From: Dictyobacter formicarum | Lineage (GTDB): Bacteria; Chloroflexota; Ktedonobacteria; Ktedonobacterales; Ktedonobacteraceae | DNA: 64,000 nucleotides | Direction: 5' to 3' | NCBI RefSeq assembly: GCF_016587435.1 | Contig: NZ_BNJJ01000008.1 | Coordinates: 1 to 64,000 of the forward strand | In this document: positions 41,300-50,095 of the stretch, one piece after another | How the letters are laid out: every line of letters starts with the position of its first letter | How positions within the stretch are numbered: position 1 is the first letter of the stretch | Program-made: the position numbers and the translations under genes | Notes under the pieces: model-generated | The model's database searches: none | What the model saw: the letters and a program-made list of their open reading frames with translations, nothing else | What the model was told of the DNA's origin: nothing

Positions 41300-43456
41300 A
41301 TGCAAATTTTTTCTAACAGCGATCACCAATCGCAGTTTAAATTTACACGTAAATCTCAACTATTAAAGCGAGCACAGGAGCAAATTGAACAGCTTGAGTT
41401 CCCTGCAAATATTGAAGAACATCTATCAAGGGAATCCCCTAATCCTCCAACAGTTGAGATGCTGGAAACTCCGAACCTTGCCACCCCTCTGATTTATGAC
41501 GCGGAGACCGCACATTCTCCTGCTCTTCAAGTTCATGACGCGGAGACCGCACATTCTCCTGCTCTTCAAGTTCATGACGTGGAGATCGCATATTCTCCTG
41601 ATCCTATAAGTGATTCCACGGAGACCACGCGTATGCCAGCCCATCCGATTGAAATCATCAATACGCGGCGCATGCCGAGGGTTGAGGCCCTCTCGCAAAG
41701 AAAATTGCATAAGCAACTATCTATAGATGATGAAAAAGTTACCCAGCGTCACCGCAAAGGTACCCACCTCCCTTATCTGAAGAGTGTGATGAGCCGACGA
41801 CAGAAGGTCGTGTTTTTGATGTTATTAGCCCTTTGGATCGCCTCCCTCGTTTTTTTCTGGACCTGGTGGCTCCAGCCAGCACACGTGGTGACGCAAACGG
41901 GGATGCTTATCAACAGCCTGGTCTTACTCTGGTCAACCGTTCTGCCTGGATACTACTTCTTTTTTGTCGCCCGCATGCATGAGCCTGATCCCTCGCTGCC
42001 GTTGCCGGATGGACGTGTCGCCATGGTCGTCACCAAAGCGCCATCTGAGCCGTGGGCCATTGTCGAAAAGACGCTCCTGGCCATGAAGGCACAGAACTTT
42101 CCCCGTCCATTCGATGTCTGGCTTGCCGATGAAGATCCGTCCGAAGAAGTTCTGCAGTGGTGCATTAAGAACGGTATCTGGGTCTCCTGTCGCAAGAACA
42201 TGCCGGATTATCAAAATGTGTCATGGCCGCGCAGACAGAAAAGCAAGGAAGGCAATCTGGCGTATTTTTATGATACCTGTGCTTATCGCCACTATGATTT
42301 CGTGGCCCAATTGGATGCCGATCATGTGCCAGAGCCAGACTACCTTACCCACATGATGGCGCCGTTCTATGATCCCGCGGTGGGCTATGTGGCTGCACCC
42401 AGTATTTGCGACGCCAACGCCTCCTCCTCCTGGGTCTCACGTGCCCGCCTGTATACGGAAGCCGGACTCCACGGGGCCATGCAAGCAGGGCATAGCTATG
42501 GCTTTGCTCCTCTGTGCATCGGCAGCCATTATGCCGTACGTACCAGTGCCTTACAAGAGATCGGTGGGCTGGGACCAGAGTTGGCTGAGGATCACTCGAC
42601 CACGCTGCTCTTTAACGCCTATGGCTGGCGTGGGGCCTTTGCTTTCAAGGCTCTCGCCCATGGAGACGGCGCGGAATGTCTCGCCGATAGCGTCACGCAA
42701 GAATTTCAATGGAGCCGCAGTCTCACCAAGCTGCTGTTGACCCTGACCCCGATCTATTGGAAACATTTACGCTTGCGGCTCAAGCTCCAATTCTTTTTCG
42801 CGCAGTTATGGTATCCATTATCTTCGGGCAACATGATTGCCATCAGTCTCCTGCCTCTGATCGCGCTGATCACACAAACTGCCTTCGCGAATGTAACGTA
42901 CCTAGATTTTCTGCTGCATTACGCCGCGACAACCTTCACCTGTCTCTTGATCGTAGGGTGGATTCAGCGTCAGGGATGGTTACGACCGAGCAACGCAAAA
43001 ATCTTGAGCTGGGAAACCGTTGTTTTCCCCATGGTGACCTGGCCCTGGATGTTCATGGGGGTCGTCATGGCAACGATTAGCGCCATTTTCAAGAAAGAGC
43101 TCCCATTTCGCGTCACGCCAAAGGGGCAGGCAAGCATCAAACCCATGCCCAACCGTGTCCTGTTACCATACACGCTCATCACGATGTTCACCTTCGCCTA
43201 CTCACTCCTGTTTGTGGGTGGGGGAGCGGCCATCTATCACTGGTTTGCCACAGCCAACATCGTATTCTATACGTTTATACTCTGGGTCTGCATCCTGGGT
43301 CATCTGTATGACAATCGTGCGTATGGTCTGTGGAAGGTGCTGCTCTGTATCAAAGGATCTTTATGGCAAGTCGCTTGCGCTACTATATTGACAATCATCG
43401 ATCTGCAGCTCCATTCGATATACATATTTAATCTATTCTTTATCCCTGGCAGATAA
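41300..43456 (+). CDS. GT2-family membrane glycosyltransferase, copy 1
   Basis: 718-residue inner-membrane processive glycosyltransferase of the cellulose-synthase-like type. Residues 1-150 are a variable cytosolic head with a 13-residue direct repeat. Two membrane segments precede the catalytic domain (VAMVVTKAPSEPW...). The substrate Asp pair is D339/D341 in QLDADHVPEP, the ED pair is E430-D431 (AEDHSTT), and the product-binding motif is QEFQW at 467-471. Several membrane segments follow. It should polymerise sugar at the membrane and extrude the chain. The ATG at 41300 follows AAAGG; an upstream start at 41249 has no ribosome site. The paired glycosidase starts 57 bases downstream. Confidence 0.85.
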   Translation: MQIFSNSDHQSQFKFTRKSQLLKRAQEQIEQLEFPANIEEHLSRESPNPPTVEMLETPNLATPLIYDAETAHSPALQVHDAETAHSPALQVHDVEIAYSPDPISDSTETTRMPAHPIEIINTRRMPRVEALSQRKLHKQLSIDDEKVTQRHRKGTHLPYLKSVMSRRQKVVFLMLLALWIASLVFFWTWWLQPAHVVTQTGMLINSLVLLWSTVLPGYYFFFVARMHEPDPSLPLPDGRVAMVVTKAPSEPWAIVEKTLLAMKAQNFPRPFDVWLADEDPSEEVLQWCIKNGIWVSCRKNMPDYQNVSWPRRQKSKEGNLAYFYDTCAYRHYDFVAQLDADHVPEPDYLTHMMAPFYDPAVGYVAAPSICDANASSSWVSRARLYTEAGLHGAMQAGHSYGFAPLCIGSHYAVRTSALQEIGGLGPELAEDHSTTLLFNAYGWRGAFAFKALAHGDGAECLADSVTQEFQWSRSLTKLLLTLTPIYWKHLRLRLKLQFFFAQLWYPLSSGNMIAISLLPLIALITQTAFANVTYLDFLLHYAATTFTCLLIVGWIQRQGWLRPSNAKILSWETVVFPMVTWPWMFMGVVMATISAIFKKELPFRVTPKGQASIKPMPNRVLLPYTLITMFTFAYSLLFVGGGAAIYHWFATANIVFYTFILWVCILGHLYDNRAYGLWKVLLCIKGSLWQVACATILTIIDLQLHSIYIFNLFFIPGR
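41498..41614 (+). repeat. 39-bp in-frame tandem repeat in the GT2 head
   Basis: Two identical 39-base units (41498-41536, 41537-41575) encode DAETAHSPALQVH twice; a third, degenerate unit (41576-41614) reads DVEIAYSPDPISD. The second GT2 copy lacks the repeat. Probably slippage in a flexible linker. Confidence 0.9.
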
Positions 43457-43513
43457 AGCGGGTCAACCCTTTCGAGACAATGAACAGCATATAGACAAGG
43501 CAAAAAAAACGCT

Positions 43514-44995
43514 ATGAAAGTACTTCGCTTCTCTCGTCTCTGGTATTTCAGTTTGCTGGCACTCCTACTGAGCGCCTGTTCTCCAACAACATCCTGGATG
43601 CCATCCAGTTCTCATCCGACCAGTACTGTTCCGGCGGTAACAGAGAAAGGAACAGTGATTAGCGTAAAGGGGACCCAATGGGGCGTCAGCACGTGCTACA
43701 TCGGCGCGACCGAGGGTAGCAGTGACTTTAATAGTGCCGACTTCACAGATCTTGGCATCAATTCTTATCATGTCTATGGGGGCATGTCGCGCTGGGAGTA
43801 TCAAGATGACAGTTCGACGTATGGTTGGCCAACCATAGATCAGATCAAGGCCAATCCCGATGTGATCAATTGGTCCTGGTGGGACAATGCCATGACGAAT
43901 CCGCCCAATGGCAGCGATTACTGGTGGTCATATCAAAACCCTGGTTGGCACGGAAATGCTCGTACATTCTTCAGCACTCTGAAGGCTGATCATATTCGCA
44001 CGCTGTTAACACTGCGCAACGTCGATAATCTCAACAACCCATCCTGGATCGCCAACCCACCAACCACACAGGCTGATTGGAATGAGTGGTGGGAACATGT
44101 CTTTGCCACTGTCTACTGGCTTAATGTGCGCAATGATTATAATGTCAACGACTTTGAAGTACTGAATGAGCCCAACCTGGCCGAACAGGGATGGAAGGGC
44201 AACGAGGCCCAATATATCACCTTATTCCACTATACGGCTGATGCCATCAAATATGTCTATCACACGTATTTGCCGGGACGCTCGTATCATATCTATGGAG
44301 CAGCGGGCACAACTGGCAATGCCTGGGCTAGAGATCTTCTCCAACAGATTCCTGACGACATCGATACGGTTGACCTTCACGACTATGATTCAAATATTCT
44401 CCCTCCCGTGCAAATAGCACACTTGTGGCTCAATGAGACAGGCCACGCAACCGATCCAGTCTGGCTGAGCGAGTGGGGAAGCTACTTGCGAAACAATAAG
44501 TACGATACCGCACCGGTGGGTGTCTCAATTATCAACAATCTCATAAGAGGCTCTGAACCTGGCAATAACCATGTCTATGGCAGTAATATTTTCTCTCTCT
44601 ATGATTATGGCGCTGTTCCCTTTGGGTTGATTAGCAGTGCTGGAACGCGCCGTCTTGATTATTATGCACTCCGCATGGCGATTCGTGCGTTACAGGGATG
44701 CCGTCCCACCTATCAGAGTATCGTCAATCACCCTGGTTCTCCCATCCAGGCCATCACAACCAGGAGCACCAATGGGCATCTCTCCTTACTGATTACCAAC
44801 TCGAATAGCAAGGCCAACCAGCAACTTACGGCGGACCTGTCAGCACTCCTGCGCCAGGGTAGCGGCACAATTCGGCAATTTGATGCACAACACCAGGACC
44901 AGGTTGTGGGGCACACACTCGTCCAAAATGGGCGCATGAAGCTGACTGTGCCTGCGCAAGGTGCCCTTCTCGTGGACATCATACCTTCCCGCTAA
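43514..44995 (+). CDS. Lipoprotein glycoside hydrolase (clan GH-A-like), copy 1
   Basis: 493-residue exported lipoprotein: basic head, hydrophobic helix and lipobox LLSAC with Cys22. A TIM-barrel catalytic domain follows, rich in Trp (DYWWSYQNPGWHGNARTFF). The acid/base candidate is E219 in VLNEPN and the nucleophile candidate E320 in WLSEWGS; the NEP and xEWG pattern is typical of GH39/GH5-like enzymes. The last ~100 residues are a beta-sandwich (HLSLLITNSNSKANQQL). It is 57 bases after the GT2 gene, and the pair probably makes and trims the same polymer, as in other synthase-glycosidase pairs. Confidence 0.8.
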   Translation: MKVLRFSRLWYFSLLALLLSACSPTTSWMPSSSHPTSTVPAVTEKGTVISVKGTQWGVSTCYIGATEGSSDFNSADFTDLGINSYHVYGGMSRWEYQDDSSTYGWPTIDQIKANPDVINWSWWDNAMTNPPNGSDYWWSYQNPGWHGNARTFFSTLKADHIRTLLTLRNVDNLNNPSWIANPPTTQADWNEWWEHVFATVYWLNVRNDYNVNDFEVLNEPNLAEQGWKGNEAQYITLFHYTADAIKYVYHTYLPGRSYHIYGAAGTTGNAWARDLLQQIPDDIDTVDLHDYDSNILPPVQIAHLWLNETGHATDPVWLSEWGSYLRNNKYDTAPVGVSIINNLIRGSEPGNNHVYGSNIFSLYDYGAVPFGLISSAGTRRLDYYALRMAIRALQGCRPTYQSIVNHPGSPIQAITTRSTNGHLSLLITNSNSKANQQLTADLSALLRQGSGTIRQFDAQHQDQVVGHTLVQNGRMKLTVPAQGALLVDIIPSR

Positions 44996-45717
44996 ATCAT
45001 TGTTAGAAAGACTTTGTATCATCCCAAATTTTAAAGAGAGTCAGGGAAGAGATTGCCAAAACTCGGACGTCCCAGTCACCGTAGTGAGCTATCCGTAACA
45101 CCTGACACCTCTTTTGAGAATCCCTCATCACGTTTTATCAAGCTTCGTCTCCACGGCCGAAGCTTGATAAGCCCAACAACAGCTGGCTTTGCTTCAGTGT
45201 CTCAACATTAATGGCGACGACTATGATGTTGAATGCAGACAGGATATGTCTTTTCTTTTCTTCTTTGTACTGCTGGTCTACAGATCTATAACGCTCTTAT
45301 ATCTCTGGTTAGACTTCTTAGTATATATTTCCCCCAAAATGATGTAGTGACTCCCAATAGGCATATTCAAGCTAAACTTGTTACTATCAATCCCGTAATA
45401 CGTATTGAATGATAGCAAAATATGTATAACAGCATATATTGCTTAATCCAAGGAGACACATACAAAATTTATCCTTAACTATATAATGCACAAAAACAGG
45501 AAGATTTATTTTCTGTAATCTATGACTCTCTGATTTTTGATTAGAGGATGTGATTTTTGTGTCATTTTTTGTCTGTATATGTCTCATATACATTGGATTA
45601 ATATCAATATTACAAATTAATTGAAGAATCTTTCGCTTCTGCACTCCTGGTAAGAGAAAAACGGAGGTGTTTTTTACAGTCGCGCAAGATTTTTTGAAGA
45701 GGAAAAGGTATCTCCAT
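44996..45717. other. Duplication junction and leader of the second GT2 gene
   Basis: No gene. At 45063-45098 lies a scar reading SDVPVTVVSYP-stop, the last codons of the beta-helix gene, followed by its downstream hairpin and leader. So the duplicated block begins inside the beta-helix gene's 3' end. AAAAGG lies 9 bases before the ATG at 45718. Confidence 0.7.
45135..45170. terminator. Covarying copy of the beta-helix hairpin
   Basis: TTATCAAGCTTCG pairs with CGAAGCTTGATAA. Relative to the copy at 40775, both arms changed together (CTCCATC/GATGGAG to CTTCG/CGAAG), which argues the stem is selected. Confidence 0.55.
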
Positions 45718-47790
45718 ATGCAGATTTTTTCTAGCAGCGCTCGCCAATTGTGGCTCCAATTTATACGAAAACAACAATTATTAAAACAAGTACAGGCACA
45801 AACTGAACAGCCTGAGCTTCCTGTAAGTGTTGAAGAGAATCTGACAAAGTCAACCCCTGTTCTTCCAGCTGTTGAACTGGTAGAAACTCTGCATCTCACT
45901 GGCCCTCTGATTTATGAAACGGATACCACCCACTCCCTGGTTTCTGTGGTTGATTCCTCCCCAACCACACTCATGCCAGTCTATCCGATTGAAATCATCA
46001 ATACGCGGCGCATGCCGAGGGTTGAGGCCCTCTCACAAAGAAAATTTCACAAGCGACCGTCTATAGATAGTGGTGAGCAAGTCAACCACAAAGGTACCCA
46101 CCTCCCTTATCTGAAGAGCGTGATGAGCCGACGACAGAAGGTCGTGTTTTTGATGTTATTAGCCCTTTGGATCGCCTCCCTCGTTTTTTTCTGGACCTGG
46201 TGGCTCCAGCCAGCACACGTGGTGACGCAAACGGGTATGCTTATCAACAGCCTGGTCTTACTCTGGTCAACCGTTCTGCCTGGATACTACTTCTTTTTTG
46301 TCGCCCGCATGCATGAGCCTGATCCCTCGCTGCCGTTGCCGGACGGACGTGTCGCCATGGTCGTCACCAAAGCGCCATCCGAGCCGTGGGCCATTGTCGA
46401 AAAGACGCTCCTGGCCATGAAGGCACAGAACTTTCCCCGTCCATTCGATGTCTGGCTCGCCGATGAAGATCCGTCCGAAGAAGTTCTGCAGTGGTGCATT
46501 AAGAATCGCATCTGGGTCTCCTGTCGCAAGAACATGCCGGATTATCAAAATGTGTCATGGCCGCGCAGACAGAAAAGCAAGGAAGGCAATCTGGCGTATT
46601 TTTATGATACCTGTGCTTATCGCCACTATGATTTCGTGGCCCAATTGGATGCCGATCATGTGCCAGAGCCAGACTACCTTACCCACATGATGGCGCCGTT
46701 CTATGATCCTGCGGTGGGCTACGTGGCTGCACCCAGTATTTGCGACGCCAACGCCGCCTCCTCCTGGGTCTCACGTGCCCGCCTGTATACGGAAGCCGGA
46801 CTCCACGGGGCCATGCAAGCAGGGCATAGCTATGGCTTTGCTCCTCTGTGCATCGGCAGCCATTATGCCGTACGTACCAGTGCCTTACAAGAGATCGGTG
46901 GGCTGGGACCAGAGTTGGCTGAGGATCACTCGACCACGCTGCTCTTTAACGCCTATGGCTGGCGTGGGGCCTTTGCTTTCAAGGCTCTCGCTCATGGAGA
47001 CGGCGCGGAATGTCTCGCCGATAGCGTCACGCAAGAATTTCAATGGAGCCGCAGTCTCACCAAGCTGCTGTTGACCCTCACACCGATCTATTGGAAACAT
47101 TTACGCTTGCGGCTCAAGCTCCAATTCTTTTTCGCGCAGTTATGGTATCCATTATCTTCGGGCAACATGATTGCCATCAGTCTCCTGCCTCTGATCGCGC
47201 TGATCACACAAACCGCCTTCGCGAATGTAACGTACCCAGATTTTCTGCTGCACTACGCCGCGACAACCTTCACTTGTCTCTTGATCGTAGGGTGGATTCA
47301 GCGTCAGGGATGGTTACGACCGAGCAATGCAAAAATCTTGAGCTGGGAAACCGTTGTTTTCCCCATGGTGACCTGGCCCTGGATGTTCATGGGGGTCGTC
47401 ATGGCAACGATTAGCGCCATTTTCAAGAAAGAGCTCCCATTTCGTGTCACGCCAAAGGGGCAGGCAAGCATCAAACCCATGCCCAACCGTGTCCTGTTAC
47501 CATACACGCTCATCACGATGTTCACCTTCGCCTACTCACTCCTGTTTGTGGGTGGAGGAGCGGCCATCTATCACTGGTTTGCCACAGCCAACATCGTATT
47601 CTATACGTTTATACTCTGGGTCTGCATCCTGGGTCATCTGTATGACAATCGCGCGTATGGTCTGTGGAAGGTGCTGCTCTGTATCAAAGGATCTTTATGG
47701 CAAGTCGCTTGCGCTACCCTATTAGCAATACTTGATTTACATCTCCATTCTGTGTACCTCTTTAAGCTATTCTTTATTTCTGGTAGATAA
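45718..47790 (+). CDS. GT2-family membrane glycosyltransferase, copy 2
   Basis: 690-residue paralog of the protein at 41300-43456, from tandem duplication. The core from the PIEIINTRRMPRVEAL segment to QVACAT is nearly identical, with the same catalytic motifs (D311/D313, QEFQW), while the cytosolic head is quite different (no 13-aa repeat) and the last ~25 residues also differ (LLAILDLHLHSVYLF). This mosaic suggests exchange between copies. The GTG at 45667 is possible, but the ATG at 45718 has the better ribosome site. It may make a related polymer or give dosage. Confidence 0.85.
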   Translation: MQIFSSSARQLWLQFIRKQQLLKQVQAQTEQPELPVSVEENLTKSTPVLPAVELVETLHLTGPLIYETDTTHSLVSVVDSSPTTLMPVYPIEIINTRRMPRVEALSQRKFHKRPSIDSGEQVNHKGTHLPYLKSVMSRRQKVVFLMLLALWIASLVFFWTWWLQPAHVVTQTGMLINSLVLLWSTVLPGYYFFFVARMHEPDPSLPLPDGRVAMVVTKAPSEPWAIVEKTLLAMKAQNFPRPFDVWLADEDPSEEVLQWCIKNRIWVSCRKNMPDYQNVSWPRRQKSKEGNLAYFYDTCAYRHYDFVAQLDADHVPEPDYLTHMMAPFYDPAVGYVAAPSICDANAASSWVSRARLYTEAGLHGAMQAGHSYGFAPLCIGSHYAVRTSALQEIGGLGPELAEDHSTTLLFNAYGWRGAFAFKALAHGDGAECLADSVTQEFQWSRSLTKLLLTLTPIYWKHLRLRLKLQFFFAQLWYPLSSGNMIAISLLPLIALITQTAFANVTYPDFLLHYAATTFTCLLIVGWIQRQGWLRPSNAKILSWETVVFPMVTWPWMFMGVVMATISAIFKKELPFRVTPKGQASIKPMPNRVLLPYTLITMFTFAYSLLFVGGGAAIYHWFATANIVFYTFILWVCILGHLYDNRAYGLWKVLLCIKGSLWQVACATLLAILDLHLHSVYLFKLFFISGR

Positions 47791-47846
47791 AGCGGGTCAA
47801 CCCTTACGAGACAATGAACAGCATATAGACAAAGGCAAAAAACGCT

Positions 47847-49328
47847 ATGAAAGTACTTCGCTTCTCTCGTCTCTGGTATTTCAGTTTGCTGGCACTCCTC
47901 CTGAGCGCCTGTTCTCCAACAACATCCTGGATGCCATCCAGTTCTCATCCGACCAGTACTGTTCCGGCGGTAACAGAGAAAGGAACAGTGATTAGCGTAA
48001 AGGGGACCCAATGGGGCGTCAGCACGTGCTACATCGGCGCGACCGAGGGTAGCAGTGACTTTAATAGTGCCGACTTCATAGATCTTGGCATCAATTCTTA
48101 TCATGTCTATGGGGGCATGTCGCGCTGGGAGTATCAGGATGACAGTTCGATCTATGGTTGGCCAACTATAGATCAGATCAAGGCCAATCCCGATGTGATC
48201 AATTGGTCCTGGTGGGACAATGCCATGACGAATCCGCCCAATGGCAGCGATTACTGGTGGTCATATCAAAACTCTGGTTGGCACGGAAATGCTCGTACAT
48301 TCTTCAGCACTCTGAAGGCTGATCATATTCGCACGCTGTTAACGCTGCGCAACGTCGATAATAACCACAACCCATCCTGGATCGCCAACCCACCAACCAC
48401 ACAGGCTGATTGGAATGAGTGGTGGGAACATGTCTTTGCCACTGTCTACTGGCTTAATGTGCGCAATGATTATAATGTCAACGACTTTGAAGTACTGAAT
48501 GAGCCCAACGCAGCCGAACAGGGATGGAAGGGCAACGAGGCCCAATATATCACCTTATTCCACTATACGGCTGATGCCATCAAATATGTCTATCACACGT
48601 ATTTGCTGGGACGCTCGTATCATATCTATGGAGCAGCAGGCTCAACCGGCAATGCCTGGACTAAAGATCTTCTCCAACAGATCCCTGACGACATCGATAC
48701 GGTGGATATTCACGACTATGATCCAAATATTCTCCCGGCCGTGCAAAGGGCACACTTGTGGCTCAATGAGACACACCACACAAACTCTTCAGTCTGGCTG
48801 AGCGAGTGGGGCAGCTACGCACAAAACAATAAGTACGATACCGCACCGGTGGGTGTCTCAATTATCAACAATCTCATAAGAGGTTCTGAACCTGGCAATA
48901 ACTATGTCTATGGCAGTAATATTTTCTCACTCTACGATTACGATGCTATTCCGTTTGGGTTGATTAGCAGTGCTGGAACGCGCCGTCTTGATTATTATGC
49001 GCTCCGTATGGCGATTCGTGCGTTGCAAGGATGTTGTCCAACTTATCAAAGCACCGTCAATACACCTGGTTCCTCCATCCAGGCTATCACAACCAGGAGC
49101 ACCGATGGGCATCTCTCTTTGCTGATTACCAACTCGAATAGCAAGGCCAATCAGCAGCTTACGGCGGACCTGTCAGCGCTCCTGCACCAGGGCAGTGGCA
49201 CAATTCGGCAATTTGATGCACAACACCAGGACCAGGTTGTGGGGTACACACTCGTCCAAAATGGGCGCATGAAGCTGACTGTGCCTGCGCAAGGCGCTCT
49301 CCTCGTGGACATCATACCTTCCTACTAA
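47847..49328 (+). CDS. Lipoprotein glycoside hydrolase (clan GH-A-like), copy 2
   Basis: 493-residue twin of the protein at 43514-44995, same lipobox, NEPN and SEWGS catalytic candidates. Differences cluster in patches around the active-site loops (NLAEQ to NAAEQ; HDYDSNILPPVQIA to HDYDPNILPAVQRA; GHATDPV to HHTNSSV), so substrate fit may have changed slightly. It lies 56 bases after its GT2 gene. A 116-base gap then separates it from the end of the convergent two-component operon. Confidence 0.8.
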   Translation: MKVLRFSRLWYFSLLALLLSACSPTTSWMPSSSHPTSTVPAVTEKGTVISVKGTQWGVSTCYIGATEGSSDFNSADFIDLGINSYHVYGGMSRWEYQDDSSIYGWPTIDQIKANPDVINWSWWDNAMTNPPNGSDYWWSYQNSGWHGNARTFFSTLKADHIRTLLTLRNVDNNHNPSWIANPPTTQADWNEWWEHVFATVYWLNVRNDYNVNDFEVLNEPNAAEQGWKGNEAQYITLFHYTADAIKYVYHTYLLGRSYHIYGAAGSTGNAWTKDLLQQIPDDIDTVDIHDYDPNILPAVQRAHLWLNETHHTNSSVWLSEWGSYAQNNKYDTAPVGVSIINNLIRGSEPGNNYVYGSNIFSLYDYDAIPFGLISSAGTRRLDYYALRMAIRALQGCCPTYQSTVNTPGSSIQAITTRSTDGHLSLLITNSNSKANQQLTADLSALLHQGSGTIRQFDAQHQDQVVGYTLVQNGRMKLTVPAQGALLVDIIPSY

Positions 49329-49444
49329 ATCTTTTTCCTGAAGAACCTTACTCATTCCGAATTTTGAGGAAGAGCCGGGCAGGTATGGCTTGCGCGGTAA
49401 ATATATTATAGGTGATGAAAAATATTGTAAGGAAAGAGGCATGT

Positions 49445-50095
49445 TTATTTCCGGACAATTCCTTCTCGCCAGGCAAAGATTGCAGCCTGTGTGCGGTCGG
49501 CTAAATGTAGCTTGCTTAAAATGTTATTGACATGGCTTTTGACGGTTCCTTCACTGATCACCAGGTGTTCCGCGATCATGGCATTGTTGAGCCCGTTGGC
49601 AATTAAGCGCAGCACCTCCATCTCGCGTTCACTGAGTTCGTGAAATGGATTGATTTCCGCCCGGCGTTTTCCCTGCAATTCCTGGACCACGCGCGATGCG
49701 ATACGTGGATGAAGTATCGCCTCCCCTCGGGCGGCTCTATGGATTGCGTTGACGATCTCTTCTCCTGGAGATTCTTTAAGTAAATAGGAAAGCGCGCCGG
49801 CGCGGATGGCAGGGAAAATGTATTCATCCTGCACATAAGAGGTCAGGACTACAATGTGTATCTGGGGGCTTATCTGTTTAACGCGTTGCGTCGTCTCAAC
49901 CCCGTCTAAGCCCGGCATCGCGAGATCAAGGAGGAGCACATCCGGCATCAAATTTTTGACCAATTGAATGGCCTCTTCACCTGAACTGGCCTCACCAACT
50001 ACGCGTATATCAGATTGTGTGGCTAGAAAAGCCTGTATACCCTGCCGGACTACCACATGATCATCGACAATACCTACCCGAATTATCTCGGTCAT
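49445..50095 (-). CDS. NarL/FixJ-family response regulator
   Basis: 216-residue regulator. The receiver has D11-D12 and phospho-acceptor D57 in VLLLDLAMP, plus VVLTSYV and LLKES switch residues. The LuxR-type DNA-binding domain reads LSEREMEVLRLIANGLNN through GTVKSHVNNILSKL. Start ATG at 50095 overlaps the kinase stop as ATGA and has AAGGAGG 5 bases upstream, so it is translationally coupled and last in the four-gene minus-strand operon. It probably controls that operon's own ABC transporter, as in BceRS/LiaRS-like systems; this is inferred from context. Confidence 0.93.
   Translation of the reverse strand: MTEIIRVGIVDDHVVVRQGIQAFLATQSDIRVVGEASSGEEAIQLVKNLMPDVLLLDLAMPGLDGVETTQRVKQISPQIHIVVLTSYVQDEYIFPAIRAGALSYLLKESPGEEIVNAIHRAARGEAILHPRIASRVVQELQGKRRAEINPFHELSEREMEVLRLIANGLNNAMIAEHLVISEGTVKSHVNNILSKLHLADRTQAAIFAWREGIVRK

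Noticed and set aside
41498..41614. CRISPR-like array
   Set aside because: The repeats are directly adjacent, in frame and inside a coding region, with no spacers.
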